A DNA stretch of 64,000 nt, taken from NCBI RefSeq assembly GCF_011758655.1, contig NZ_JAAMPA010000001.1, forward strand, positions 2,232,001 to 2,296,000, written 5' to 3'. The notes beneath the pieces were generated by a model that was not told where the DNA came from, ran no database searches, and saw nothing but the letters and a program-made list of their open reading frames with translations. Of this stretch, positions 1-7,811 are shown piece by piece (the stretch's first letter is position 1; the number at the start of each line of letters is the position of its first letter). The translations under genes and the position numbers were made by a program. Source of the DNA: Modestobacter marinus. Its GTDB lineage: Bacteria > Actinomycetota > Actinomycetes > Mycobacteriales > Geodermatophilaceae.

Positions 1-2
1 CC

Positions 3-578
3 ATGGGCCAGGTGGTCACCGAGGTGCCCGGCCTGCTGTCCCGGCTGGTCGACCCGCGGGCCGGTGTGTCCCTGGTGTGGGGAGCGGTCAGCGCGGGGGT
101 GGCGGCCAACACCATCCCGGAGACCGGGCAGCTGCGCGGCACGCTGCGGGTGCTCGACCGCGCGGTGTGGAGCGAGGCCGAGGAGCTGGTGCGCCGGCTG
201 GTCACCGACGTCGCGACCACCTCGGGCGCCCGGGTGGCGATCGAGTACGTGCGCGGGGTGCCGCCGGTGGTCAACGACCCGCGCAGCGTGGCCCTGCTCC
301 GGTCCGCGGCGCTGGAGACGGTGGGCAGCGAGGGCGTGGCGCTGTCCCCGCAGAGCATGGGCGGGGAGGACTTCGGCTGGTTCGCCGAGGTGCTGCCGAT
401 CGCGCTCGCGCGGCTGGGCACCCACGGCAGCGGCGAGACGTTGGACCTGCACCGCGGCACCTTCGACGTCGACGAGCGGGCGATCGGGGTCGGGGTGCGG
501 TTGCTGGCCCGCACGGCGCTGCACGCGCTGGCGGCGGATGCCGTACCCGCTGGCACTCCCGTCGGTCCGGCCCTGTAG
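3..578 (+). CDS. M20-family amidohydrolase, C-terminal part (5' end outside window)
   Basis: This is the C-terminal 191 residues of a zinc-dependent M20 peptidase/amidohydrolase of the hippurate hydrolase or N-acyl-amino-acid amidohydrolase type, which cleaves N-acyl amino acids or related amides. The reading frame is open to the left edge, so the first in-frame ATG is not the true start. Visible family marks are the dimerisation segment with AANTIPETGQLRGTLR and the late metal-binding motif SMGGEDFGWF, followed by an HRGTFDVDE segment. The catalytic N-terminal zinc ligands lie outside the window. In M. tuberculosis the related amiA1/amiB1 genes lie close to lpdA, as here (family knowledge). 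The exact substrate cannot be read from this fragment. Confidence 0.85.
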   Translation: MGQVVTEVPGLLSRLVDPRAGVSLVWGAVSAGVAANTIPETGQLRGTLRVLDRAVWSEAEELVRRLVTDVATTSGARVAIEYVRGVPPVVNDPRSVALLRSAALETVGSEGVALSPQSMGGEDFGWFAEVLPIALARLGTHGSGETLDLHRGTFDVDERAIGVGVRLLARTALHALAADAVPAGTPVGPAL

Positions 579-628
579 ACCTCTTCCGACGCACTTCCCT
601 CAGGCACCTGAGAAGCGGGGACCCGACG

Positions 629-2542
629 ATGAGCTCCTCCGACCAGCGATCCGCAGGCCCCCCGGCCGAGCCGGCCGCGCCCGACGTCCTGCCCCTGGCC
701 GGGGAGTTCCCCGCGGCGACCCGGGACCAGTGGCGTGAGCTGGTGGCCGGGGTGCTGCGCAAGGCCGGCCGGGAGGAGCTGCCCGACCCGGTCGAGGAGG
801 CGCTGCGGGTGCCGGTCGCCACCGGGGTGTCGGTGGCTCCGCTGTACACCGCCGAGGACGCCGGGGACCTGCCCGCGCTGGCCGGGGCGCCGGGGCTGCC
901 GCCGTTCGTCCGCGGTGCCCGGGCCGGGGCGGCCGGGGTGACGGCCGCCGGCGGCGCCGACCCGGACGTGCCCGGGGGCTGGGACGTGCGGCAGCGGCAC
1001 GCCGACCCCGACGTGGCGCGCACCCGGGAGGCGATCGCCGCGGACCTGGAGAACGGCGTCTCCTCGCTGTGGCTGGTGGTCGGCGACGGCGCCGTGCCGG
1101 CCGGTGCGCTGGGCGAGGTGCTGGCCGACGTCCTGCTGGACCTGGCACCGGTGACCCTGCAGGGCGGGGTGCCCGCGGCGGAGGCGTTCCTGGCGCTGGT
1201 CGACGGACGCGCCGACCTGGCGCCGGGCGGGTGCCTGGGGCTGGACCCGCTGAGCGTGCAGGCGGCGACCGGGGAGCCGCAGGACCTCACCGGCCTGGCC
1301 GACCTGGCCCGCCGGGCGCCGGCGGGCTGGCGCACCGTCGTCGCCGACGGGACGGTCGTCGCCGACGCCGGTGGTTCGGTGGTGGAGGAGCTCGGCTGCG
1401 CGGTTGCCGCGGGGGTGGCCTACCTCCGGGCGCTCACCGCGGGCGGGCTGGACGTCGCCGACGCCTTCGGCCAGGTGGAGTTCCGGCTGTCGGCGAGCGC
1501 GGACCAGTTCACCACCATCGCCGCGCTGCGCGCGGCGCGCCGGCTGTGGGACCGGGTGGGGGAGGCGAGCGGGGTGCCGGCCGAGGCGCGGGCGATGCGC
1601 CAGCACGCGGTCACCTCGAACGTGATGGTCACCCGGCACGACCCGTGGGTGAACATGCTGCGCACCACGGTCGCCTGCTTCGCCGCCGGGGTCGGCGGTG
1701 CCGACGTGGTGACGGTGCAGCCCTTCGACGCCGCGCTCGGGCTGCCTGACGCCTTCGCCCGGCGGATCGCCCGCAACACCCAGGCCCTGCTGGTCGAGGA
1801 GGCGCACCTGGCCCGGGTGCTCGACCCGGCCGGTGGCTCCTGGTACGTCGAGTCGCTGACCGAGTCCCTCGCCCAGGCCGCCTGGTCCTGGTTCACCGAG
1901 GTCGAGCGCGCCGGTGGGCTGGCCGCCGCGCTCTCCTCCGGGCTGGTCGCCGAGCGCATCGGTGCTGCGTGGGCGGAGCGGCAGGAGCGGATCGCGCACC
2001 GCACCGACGCGATCACCGGCGTCACCGAGTTCCCGAACCCGGCCGAGGTGCTGCCGGTCCGCCGTCCGGCGGCCGAGGCGCTGCCCGCGGCACCGGGCGG
2101 GCTGCCACGGGTCCGGGCGTCGCAGGCATTCGAGCAGCTGCGCGACCGGGTCGATGCGGTCGACCCCCGCCCGCGGGTGCACCTGGCCACGATCGGCCCG
2201 GTCGCCCGGCACACCGCCCGGGCCACCTTCGCGGCCAACCTGTTCGGCGCCGGCGGGCTGGCGGCGCCCGCCGGCGACGGGGTCGACGGCCTCGCCGGGA
2301 CGACGGTGGCCTGCATCTGCGGCACCGACCGCGACTACGCCTCCGCTGCCTCCCTCGCCGCCGAGCTGCGGGCGGCCGGGGCCACCCAGGTGTGGCTGGC
2401 CGGACCGCCGTCCCTGGCGGTGGACGGGGTCGACGGGTACGTGCACGCTGGGTGCGACGCCCTGGAGGTCCTGAGGACCGTCCTCGATGGACTGCTGGGG
2501 GCAGAAATGGTCATTTTTGCCCGAGGGGAGGGAAGGGCATGA
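629..2542 (+). CDS. mutA: Methylmalonyl-CoA mutase small (beta) subunit
   Basis: This 637-residue protein is the non-catalytic small subunit of adenosylcobalamin-dependent methylmalonyl-CoA mutase, which pairs with MutB to convert (R)-methylmalonyl-CoA to succinyl-CoA in propionate catabolism. The TIM-barrel domain is recognisable from conserved stretches such as [20 protein letters not shown] and [13 protein letters not shown] (about residue 380), followed by a degenerate B12-binding domain. The cobalt-ligating DxHxxG motif is absent, as expected for the small subunit. The reading frame is open further upstream, but the ATG at 629 has a purine-rich stretch about 9 nt before it and gives the usual family length. 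It overlaps mutB by 4 nt (ATGA), which implies translational coupling. Confidence 0.95.
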   Translation: MSSSDQRSAGPPAEPAAPDVLPLAGEFPAATRDQWRELVAGVLRKAGREELPDPVEEALRVPVATGVSVAPLYTAEDAGDLPALAGAPGLPPFVRGARAGAAGVTAAGGADPDVPGGWDVRQRHADPDVARTREAIAADLENGVSSLWLVVGDGAVPAGALGEVLADVLLDLAPVTLQGGVPAAEAFLALVDGRADLAPGGCLGLDPLSVQAATGEPQDLTGLADLARRAPAGWRTVVADGTVVADAGGSVVEELGCAVAAGVAYLRALTAGGLDVADAFGQVEFRLSASADQFTTIAALRAARRLWDRVGEASGVPAEARAMRQHAVTSNVMVTRHDPWVNMLRTTVACFAAGVGGADVVTVQPFDAALGLPDAFARRIARNTQALLVEEAHLARVLDPAGGSWYVESLTESLAQAAWSWFTEVERAGGLAAALSSGLVAERIGAAWAERQERIAHRTDAITGVTEFPNPAEVLPVRRPAAEALPAAPGGLPRVRASQAFEQLRDRVDAVDPRPRVHLATIGPVARHTARATFAANLFGAGGLAAPAGDGVDGLAGTTVACICGTDRDYASAASLAAELRAAGATQVWLAGPPSLAVDGVDGYVHAGCDALEVLRTVLDGLLGAEMVIFARGEGRA

Positions 2543-4746
2543 GCGCGATCCCCGACTTCGGCGGGCTGGAGCTGGGCCGCCCGCAGCCGACGGCGACGGT
2601 GGACGACTGGGCGAAGGCCTACGCCGACGCCACCGGCCGGGACGTCGGCGAGGCGACCTGGCAGACACCGGAGGGGATCGCCGTCCCGCCGCTGCTCAGC
2701 GCCGCCGACCTCGCCGACGTCGACTTCCTGGACACCCTCCCGGGGATCGCGCCCTACCTGCGCGGGCCCTACCCGACGATGTACACGACCCAGCCGTGGA
2801 CGGTGCGCCAGTACGCCGGGTTCTCCACGGCTGCTGAGTCCAACGCCTTCTACCGGCGCAACCTGGCCGCCGGGCAGAAGGGGCTCTCGGTCGCCTTCGA
2901 CCTGCCCACCCACCGCGGCTACGACTCCGACCACCCGCGCGTGGTCGGCGACGTCGGGATGGCCGGGGTGGCGATCGACTCGATCCTGGACATGCGGCAG
3001 CTGTTCGACGGCATCCCGCTGGACCGGATGAGCGTGTCGATGACGATGAACGGCGCCGTCCTGCCGGTGCTGGCGCTCTACGTGCTCGCTGCCGAGGAGC
3101 AGGGGGTGAGCCCGGACCAGCTCACGGGGACGATCCAGAACGACATCCTCAAGGAGTTCATGGTCCGCAACACCTACATCTACCCGCCGAAGCCCTCGAT
3201 GCAGATCATCAGCGACATCTTCCGGTTCACCTCCACGCAGATGCCGCGGTTCAACTCGATCTCCATCTCCGGCTACCACATCCAGGAGGCCGGGGCTACG
3301 GCCGACCTGGAGCTGGCCTACACCCTCGCCGACGGGGTGGAGTACCTGCAGGCGGGCAAGGCGGCGGGCCTGGACGTCGACGTCTTCGCGCCCCGCCTGA
3401 GCTTCTTCTGGGGCATCGGCATGAACTTCTTCATGGAGGTCGCCAAGCTGCGGGCCGGGCGGCTGCTGTGGGCGAAGCTGGTGCGCGAGGCCGGCGCGCA
3501 GAACCCGAAGTCGATGTCGCTGCGCACCCACTGCCAGACCTCGGGCTGGTCGCTGACCGCGCAGGACGTCTACAACAACGTCGTCCGGACCTGCCTGGAG
3601 GCGATGGCCGCCACCCAGGGGCACACCCAGTCGCTGCACACCAACGCCCTGGACGAGGCGCTCGCGCTGCCCACGGACTTCTCCGCCCGGATCGCCCGCA
3701 ACACCCAGCTGCTGCTGCAGCAGGAGTCCGGGACGACGCGGGTCATCGACCCCTGGGGCGGGTCGGCGTACGTGGAGAAGCTGACCTACGACCTGGCCCG
3801 CCGGGCGTGGGCGCACATCCAGGAGGTCGCCGAGCACGGGGGCATGGCGCAGGCGATCGACGACGGCATCCCGAAGCTGCGGATCGAGGAGGCGGCGGCC
3901 CGCACCCAGGCGCGGATCGACTCCGGCCGCCAGCCGGTGATCGGGGTGAACAAGTACCGGGTCGAGGCCGACGAGGCCGTCGAGGTCCTGCGGGTGGACA
4001 ACGCCGACGTGCTCGCCCAGCAGAAGGCGAAGCTGGCCGAGCTGCGTGCCTCCCGGGACGCCGGTGCGGTGACCGAGGCGCTCGGCCGGCTGACCGACGC
4101 CGCCCGCGCCGCCGCTGACGGGCGGCGGGGCAGCGACCTGGACTCCAACCTGCTGAAGCTGGCGGTGGACGCCGCACGGGCGAAGGCGACGGTGGGGGAG
4201 ATCTCCGACGCCCTCGAGGCGGTCTACGGCCGGCACTCCGGGCAGGTGCGCACCATCTCCGGGGTGTACCGCGACGAGGCTGGGGGAGCGGGTCCGGTGG
4301 AGGAGACCCGGGCGCTGGCGTCGGCGTTCGCCGATGCGGAGGGGCGCCGGCCGCGGATCCTGGTGGCCAAGATGGGCCAGGACGGGCACGACCGCGGGCA
4401 GAAGGTGATCGCCACCGCCTTCGCCGACCTCGGCTTCGACGTCGACGTCGGCCCGCTGTTCCAGACGCCCGACGAGGTCGCCCGCCAGGCCGTGGAGGCC
4501 GACGTGCACGTCGTCGGCGTCTCCTCCCTCGCCGCCGGCCACCTCACCCTGGTCCCGGCGCTGCGCGACGCCCTCGCCGAGCTGGGTGCCGAGGACGTGC
4601 TGGTCGTGGTGGGTGGCGTGATCCCGCCCGACGACGTCCCGACCTTGCGGGAGATGGGCGCGGCGGCGGTCTTCCCGCCCGGCACCGTCATCGCCGACGC
4701 CGCGCAGGACCTGCTCCGCACGCTGGCCCAGCGTCTCGGCCACTGA
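2539..4746 (+). CDS. mutB: Methylmalonyl-CoA mutase large (alpha) subunit
   Basis: This 735-residue protein is the catalytic subunit that carries adenosylcobalamin and isomerises methylmalonyl-CoA to succinyl-CoA by a radical mechanism. The barrel carries typical stretches such as [20 protein letters not shown] and [19 protein letters not shown]. The C-terminal cobalamin domain has the DGHDRG motif at about 615-620, whose His is the lower ligand of cobalt. The start ATG overlaps the mutA stop and is preceded by a strong GGGAGGGAAGGG ribosome-binding region. The stop shares one base with the meaB start, so mutA, mutB and meaB form one coupled operon. No cobalamin riboswitch fits in the short space upstream of mutA. 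Identification is secure. Confidence 0.97.
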   Translation: MSAIPDFGGLELGRPQPTATVDDWAKAYADATGRDVGEATWQTPEGIAVPPLLSAADLADVDFLDTLPGIAPYLRGPYPTMYTTQPWTVRQYAGFSTAAESNAFYRRNLAAGQKGLSVAFDLPTHRGYDSDHPRVVGDVGMAGVAIDSILDMRQLFDGIPLDRMSVSMTMNGAVLPVLALYVLAAEEQGVSPDQLTGTIQNDILKEFMVRNTYIYPPKPSMQIISDIFRFTSTQMPRFNSISISGYHIQEAGATADLELAYTLADGVEYLQAGKAAGLDVDVFAPRLSFFWGIGMNFFMEVAKLRAGRLLWAKLVREAGAQNPKSMSLRTHCQTSGWSLTAQDVYNNVVRTCLEAMAATQGHTQSLHTNALDEALALPTDFSARIARNTQLLLQQESGTTRVIDPWGGSAYVEKLTYDLARRAWAHIQEVAEHGGMAQAIDDGIPKLRIEEAAARTQARIDSGRQPVIGVNKYRVEADEAVEVLRVDNADVLAQQKAKLAELRASRDAGAVTEALGRLTDAARAAADGRRGSDLDSNLLKLAVDAARAKATVGEISDALEAVYGRHSGQVRTISGVYRDEAGGAGPVEETRALASAFADAEGRRPRILVAKMGQDGHDRGQKVIATAFADLGFDVDVGPLFQTPDEVARQAVEADVHVVGVSSLAAGHLTLVPALRDALAELGAEDVLVVVGGVIPPDDVPTLREMGAAAVFPPGTVIADAAQDLLRTLAQRLGH

Positions 4747-5723
4747 TGGCGGTACCGGACGTCCCCGCGCTGGCCGAGGGGGTGCTGGCCGGGGAACGGC
4801 GGGCGGTGGCGCGGGCGATCACGCTGGTCGAGTCGCGGCGGGCCGACCACCGGCAGGCGGCCCAGGAGCTGCTGGTCCAGCTCCTGCCGCACGCCGGGGC
4901 GGCCCGGCGGGTGGGGATCAGCGGGGTGCCCGGGGTCGGCAAGTCCACGTTCATCGACTCCCTCGGCGTCGACCTGACCGCGGCCGGGTCGAAGGTGGCG
5001 GTGCTCGCCGTCGACCCGTCGTCGGCCCGCTCCGGCGGCTCGATCCTGGGCGACAAGACCCGGATGGCCCGCCTCGCCGTCGACCCGGCCGCGTTCATCC
5101 GGCCCGCGCCCACCGCCGGCACCTTGGGCGGGGTGGCCCAGGCGACCCGGGAGTCGATGGTCGTCGTCGAGGCGGCTGGGTACGACGTCGTCCTGGTGGA
5201 GACCGTCGGCGTCGGTCAGTCCGAGGTCGCCGTCGCCGAGATGGTCGACACCTTCCTGTTCCTCACCCTGGCCCGCACCGGTGACCAGTTGCAGGGGATC
5301 AAGCGCGGGATCCTGGAGATCGCCGACGTCATCGCGGTGAACAAGGCCGACGGCCCGGGCGAGGTCGACGCCCGCCGCGCCGCCCGGGAGCTGGCCGGGG
5401 CGCTCCGGATGCTGCGGGGCGAACCCGTCCCCGTGCTCACCTGCGCCGGGCTCAGCGGTGCCGGGCTGGCCGAGGTGTGGGCCCAGGTCGTCGCACACCA
5501 GGACCGGCTGCGGGCCTCGGGGCAGCTGGCGGAGCGGCGCCGGGCCCAGCAGGTGCGCTGGACGTGGCAGCTGGTCCGCGACGGGCTGGAGCACCAGCTG
5601 CGCGAACACCCCGCGGTGCGGTCGGCGGCGCCGGAGCTCGAGGCGGCGGTGCTGGCCGGCGAGCTCACCCCGGCGCTCGCCGCCCGGCAGCTGCTGGACG
5701 CCTTCGGGACCGCGCCGGCTTGA
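4746..5723 (+). CDS. meaB: Methylmalonyl-CoA mutase-associated GTPase MeaB
   Basis: This 325-residue G3E-family GTPase protects methylmalonyl-CoA mutase and gates loading of its adenosylcobalamin cofactor. The P-loop GVPGVGKST is at residues 60-68. Further G motifs include DPSSARSGGSILGDKTRM, the ETVGVGQSE switch, and NKAD for guanine recognition. The gene starts on the last base of the mutB stop codon (TGATG), so its translation is coupled to that of the enzyme it serves. Length is normal for the ArgK/MeaB family. The older name ArgK (arginine kinase) is misleading; the operon context makes the mutase role clear. Confidence 0.95.
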   Translation: MAVPDVPALAEGVLAGERRAVARAITLVESRRADHRQAAQELLVQLLPHAGAARRVGISGVPGVGKSTFIDSLGVDLTAAGSKVAVLAVDPSSARSGGSILGDKTRMARLAVDPAAFIRPAPTAGTLGGVAQATRESMVVVEAAGYDVVLVETVGVGQSEVAVAEMVDTFLFLTLARTGDQLQGIKRGILEIADVIAVNKADGPGEVDARRAARELAGALRMLRGEPVPVLTCAGLSGAGLAEVWAQVVAHQDRLRASGQLAERRRAQQVRWTWQLVRDGLEHQLREHPAVRSAAPELEAAVLAGELTPALAARQLLDAFGTAPA

Positions 5724-5726
5724 ACC

Positions 5727-6131
5727 TCAGCTGCGGAAGACGACGGTCCGCAGCATGACGAAGTTGACCGCCGTGCCGAACCCCTGGGAGATCGCCCAGG
5801 CCAGCGTGATGGTCCACGAGCGGTCCGGGAGGACGGCGAGGGCCAGCGCGTTCACGCCGAGGATGACGAAGAAGGTCGTGCTGTAGAGCAGCGTGAAGCC
5901 GAGGACCCGGTTCCGGCCGCCCGCCACCCGGAACGCCCACCGCCGGTTCAACGCGTAGGCAGTGCTCGTGCCGCAGACGAAGCTCAGCGCGCGGGCGGCG
6001 TGCACCCACAGGCCCAGGTGCAGCGCGAGGGTGTACACGGTGAGGTCGACGACGGCGCTGAACAGCCCGACGACGACGAAGCGGACCAGCTGGCCCCACA
6101 GGTCGCCGGGTCCTCGTGGGTCGGTGGTCAC
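5727..6131 (-). CDS. GtrA-family membrane protein
   Basis: This 134-residue protein has four predicted membrane segments and the GtrA pattern (FVVVGLFSAVVDLTVYTL near the N-terminus, TAYALNRRWAF in the middle). GtrA-like proteins are thought to move or position polyprenyl-linked sugars across the membrane; the substrate is not known here. The frame is open upstream, but the extra N-terminal sequence is unlike the family. The GTG at 6131 is preceded by AGAAGGA and puts the first membrane helix at about residue 14, so I chose it. The gene converges on meaB with only 3 nt between the stops. In M. tuberculosis a GtrA homologue (Rv3789) precedes dprE1; here the two GtrA genes are well away from dprE1. 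Confidence 0.85.
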   Translation of the reverse strand: MTTDPRGPGDLWGQLVRFVVVGLFSAVVDLTVYTLALHLGLWVHAARALSFVCGTSTAYALNRRWAFRVAGGRNRVLGFTLLYSTTFFVILGVNALALAVLPDRSWTITLAWAISQGFGTAVNFVMLRTVVFRS

Positions 6132-6298
6132 GTGTCCTTCTGATCGCGATCGAACGGCAGTCGCGGGAGCACAACCCGACCCGGGCAGCCTAGCGAGGCG
6201 CTCGGTGCGCGGTGCGGTCGCGTCGGTGGCCGACAGCGCCTGTCGCAACAGGGACAATGGCGGGTGCACACATCGGTCCAGCACTGGGAGCAGCACCC

Positions 6299-7708
6299 AT
6301 GACCCGCATCGTCATCATCGGCGGCGGCCCGGCCGGGTACGAGGCCGCGCTCGTCGCCGCCCAGCTCGGTGCGGACGTCACGGTCGTGGAGCGCGACGGC
6401 ATCGGCGGCGCCAGCGTGCTGACCGACTGCGTGCCGTCCAAGACGTTCATCGCCTCCGCCGGTGCGATGACCTGGGTGCGCGACTCCGTCGCCCTCGGGG
6501 TCACCGGGACGGAGCTGGGCCGGGCGGCGCTGGACCTGGCGACGGTGAACAGCCGGATCAAGGGGCTGGCCGTCGCCCAGTCCTCCGACATCCACCACCG
6601 CCTGGAGTCCGAGGGGGTGCGGATCATCCGCGCCTCGGCCCGGCTGGCCGACGAGGCGCGTGGCCTGACCGTGCACCGGGTCGAGGTCGTCGACGCCGAC
6701 GGGCAGGTCACCGAGACGCTGGAGGGCGACGTCGTCCTCATCGCCACCGGCGCCGACCCGCGCGTGCTGCCGGGCGCCGAGCCGGACGGCGAGCGGATCC
6801 TGTCCTGGCGCGACGTCTACGAGCTCGACGAGATGCCCGAGCACCTGATCGTGATCGGTTCCGGTGTCACCGGTGCGGAGTTCGCCTCCGGCTACCTGGA
6901 GGCCGGCGTACCGGTCACCCTCGTCTCCTCGCGCGACCAGGTGCTGCCCGGGGAGGACGCCGACGCCGCGGCAGTCGTCGAGGAGGTCTTTCAGTCCCGG
7001 GGCGGCAAGATCGCCGAGCGCAGCCGCGCCGACAAGGTCGTGCGCACCGAGAAGGGCGTCCGGGTCGAGCTGACCGACGGCCGGGTCGTCGAGGGCTCGC
7101 ACGCGTTGATGACCGTGGGCACCGTGCCGAACAGCGGCGGGATGAACCTGGAGGCCTGCGGGGTCGAGCTCACGCCGGCCGGGCACGTCGTCGTCGACCG
7201 CGTCTCCCGCACCACCGTCGCCGGCGTCTACGCCGCGGGCGACGTCACCGGGGTGTTCCAGCTCGCCTCCGTCGCCGCCATGCAGGGCCGGATCGCCATG
7301 TGGCACGCCCTCGGCGAGGCGGTCGCGCCGATCCGGCTGAAGACCGTCTCGGCCAACGTCTTCACCCACCCGGAGATCGCCACCGTCGGCGTGCAGGAGA
7401 AGTCGCTCACCGAGGACGCCGACGTCGAGGTCATCCGGCTGCCGCTGGTCACCAACGCCCGGGCGAAGATGGGCGACCTGCACAGCGGTTTCGTCAAGCT
7501 GTACGCCCGCCGCTCGACCGACGTCGTCATCGGCGGTGTGGTCGTGGCGCCCGGGGCCTCGGAGCTGATCCTGCCGATCGCGCTGGCCGTCACCAAGGGG
7601 CTGACCGCCGGAGACCTGGCGCAGACCTTCGCGATCTACCCGTCGCTGTCCGGTTCGATCACCGAGGCCGGCCGCCGGCTGATGGGAATCGAGGACGAGC
7701 ACAGCTGA
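6299..7708 (+). CDS. lpdA: LpdA-type NAD(P)H:quinone reductase (flavoprotein disulfide reductase family without disulfide)
   Basis: This 469-residue protein has the two-dinucleotide-binding fold of lipoamide dehydrogenases: FAD-binding GGGPAG near residue 8, NAD(P)-binding GSGVTGAEFASG near 187, and a C-terminal dimerisation domain. The redox motif reads GGASVLTDCVPSK (36-48), so the first Cys of the CxxxxC pair is Ser39 and only Cys44 remains. The C-terminal His-Glu dyad of true lipoamide dehydrogenases (HPTLSE) reads YPSLSG. Both losses match M. tuberculosis LpdA (Rv3303c), which reduces quinones rather than lipoamide. The ATG at 6299 is preceded by GGGAG at a good distance and starts directly at the FAD-binding strand. 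The longer upstream frame is probably not translated. Confidence 0.9.
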   Translation: MTRIVIIGGGPAGYEAALVAAQLGADVTVVERDGIGGASVLTDCVPSKTFIASAGAMTWVRDSVALGVTGTELGRAALDLATVNSRIKGLAVAQSSDIHHRLESEGVRIIRASARLADEARGLTVHRVEVVDADGQVTETLEGDVVLIATGADPRVLPGAEPDGERILSWRDVYELDEMPEHLIVIGSGVTGAEFASGYLEAGVPVTLVSSRDQVLPGEDADAAAVVEEVFQSRGGKIAERSRADKVVRTEKGVRVELTDGRVVEGSHALMTVGTVPNSGGMNLEACGVELTPAGHVVVDRVSRTTVAGVYAAGDVTGVFQLASVAAMQGRIAMWHALGEAVAPIRLKTVSANVFTHPEIATVGVQEKSLTEDADVEVIRLPLVTNARAKMGDLHSGFVKLYARRSTDVVIGGVVVAPGASELILPIALAVTKGLTAGDLAQTFAIYPSLSGSITEAGRRLMGIEDEHS

Positions 7709-7720
7709 GGGAGCCGTCCC

Positions 7721-7740
7721 CACCGGTCACCCGATCGGTG
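7721..7740 (+). terminator. Weak candidate terminator after lpdA
   Basis: Twelve bases after the lpdA stop, CACCGG and TCGGTG can pair (one G-T wobble) across an 8-nt loop. The stem is only 6 bp and no T-run follows, so this is a weak call. Confidence 0.35.
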
Positions 7741-7811
7741 CGGAGACCTCACGATCGCGGTCCGGGGCGCCGATGGAAGGGGGGCCGGTCCCTCGACGCC
7801 CTGGAGTGCTC

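Noticed and set aside
579-628. Cobalamin riboswitch before mutA
   Set aside because: Only 50 bases separate the amidohydrolase stop from the mutA start, too few for the roughly 200-nt B12 element, and no B12-box sequence is seen.
2335-4743. Long open frame on the minus strand opposite mutB
   Set aside because: It is a mirror of G+C-biased third codon positions; its translation is rich in Arg, Gly, Val and His with no family pattern, and mutB on the other strand is certain.
6141-6152. Self-complementary GATCGCGATC near the GtrA gene start as an operator
   Set aside because: A 10-bp palindrome of this kind is frequent by chance in G+C-rich DNA, and no second copy or regulator gene is nearby.
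6299-7708. Missing Cys in the LpdA motif as a sequencing error or pseudogene
   Set aside because: The second catalytic site (His-Glu) is also changed in the same way as in known LpdA quinone reductases, and the frame is intact.
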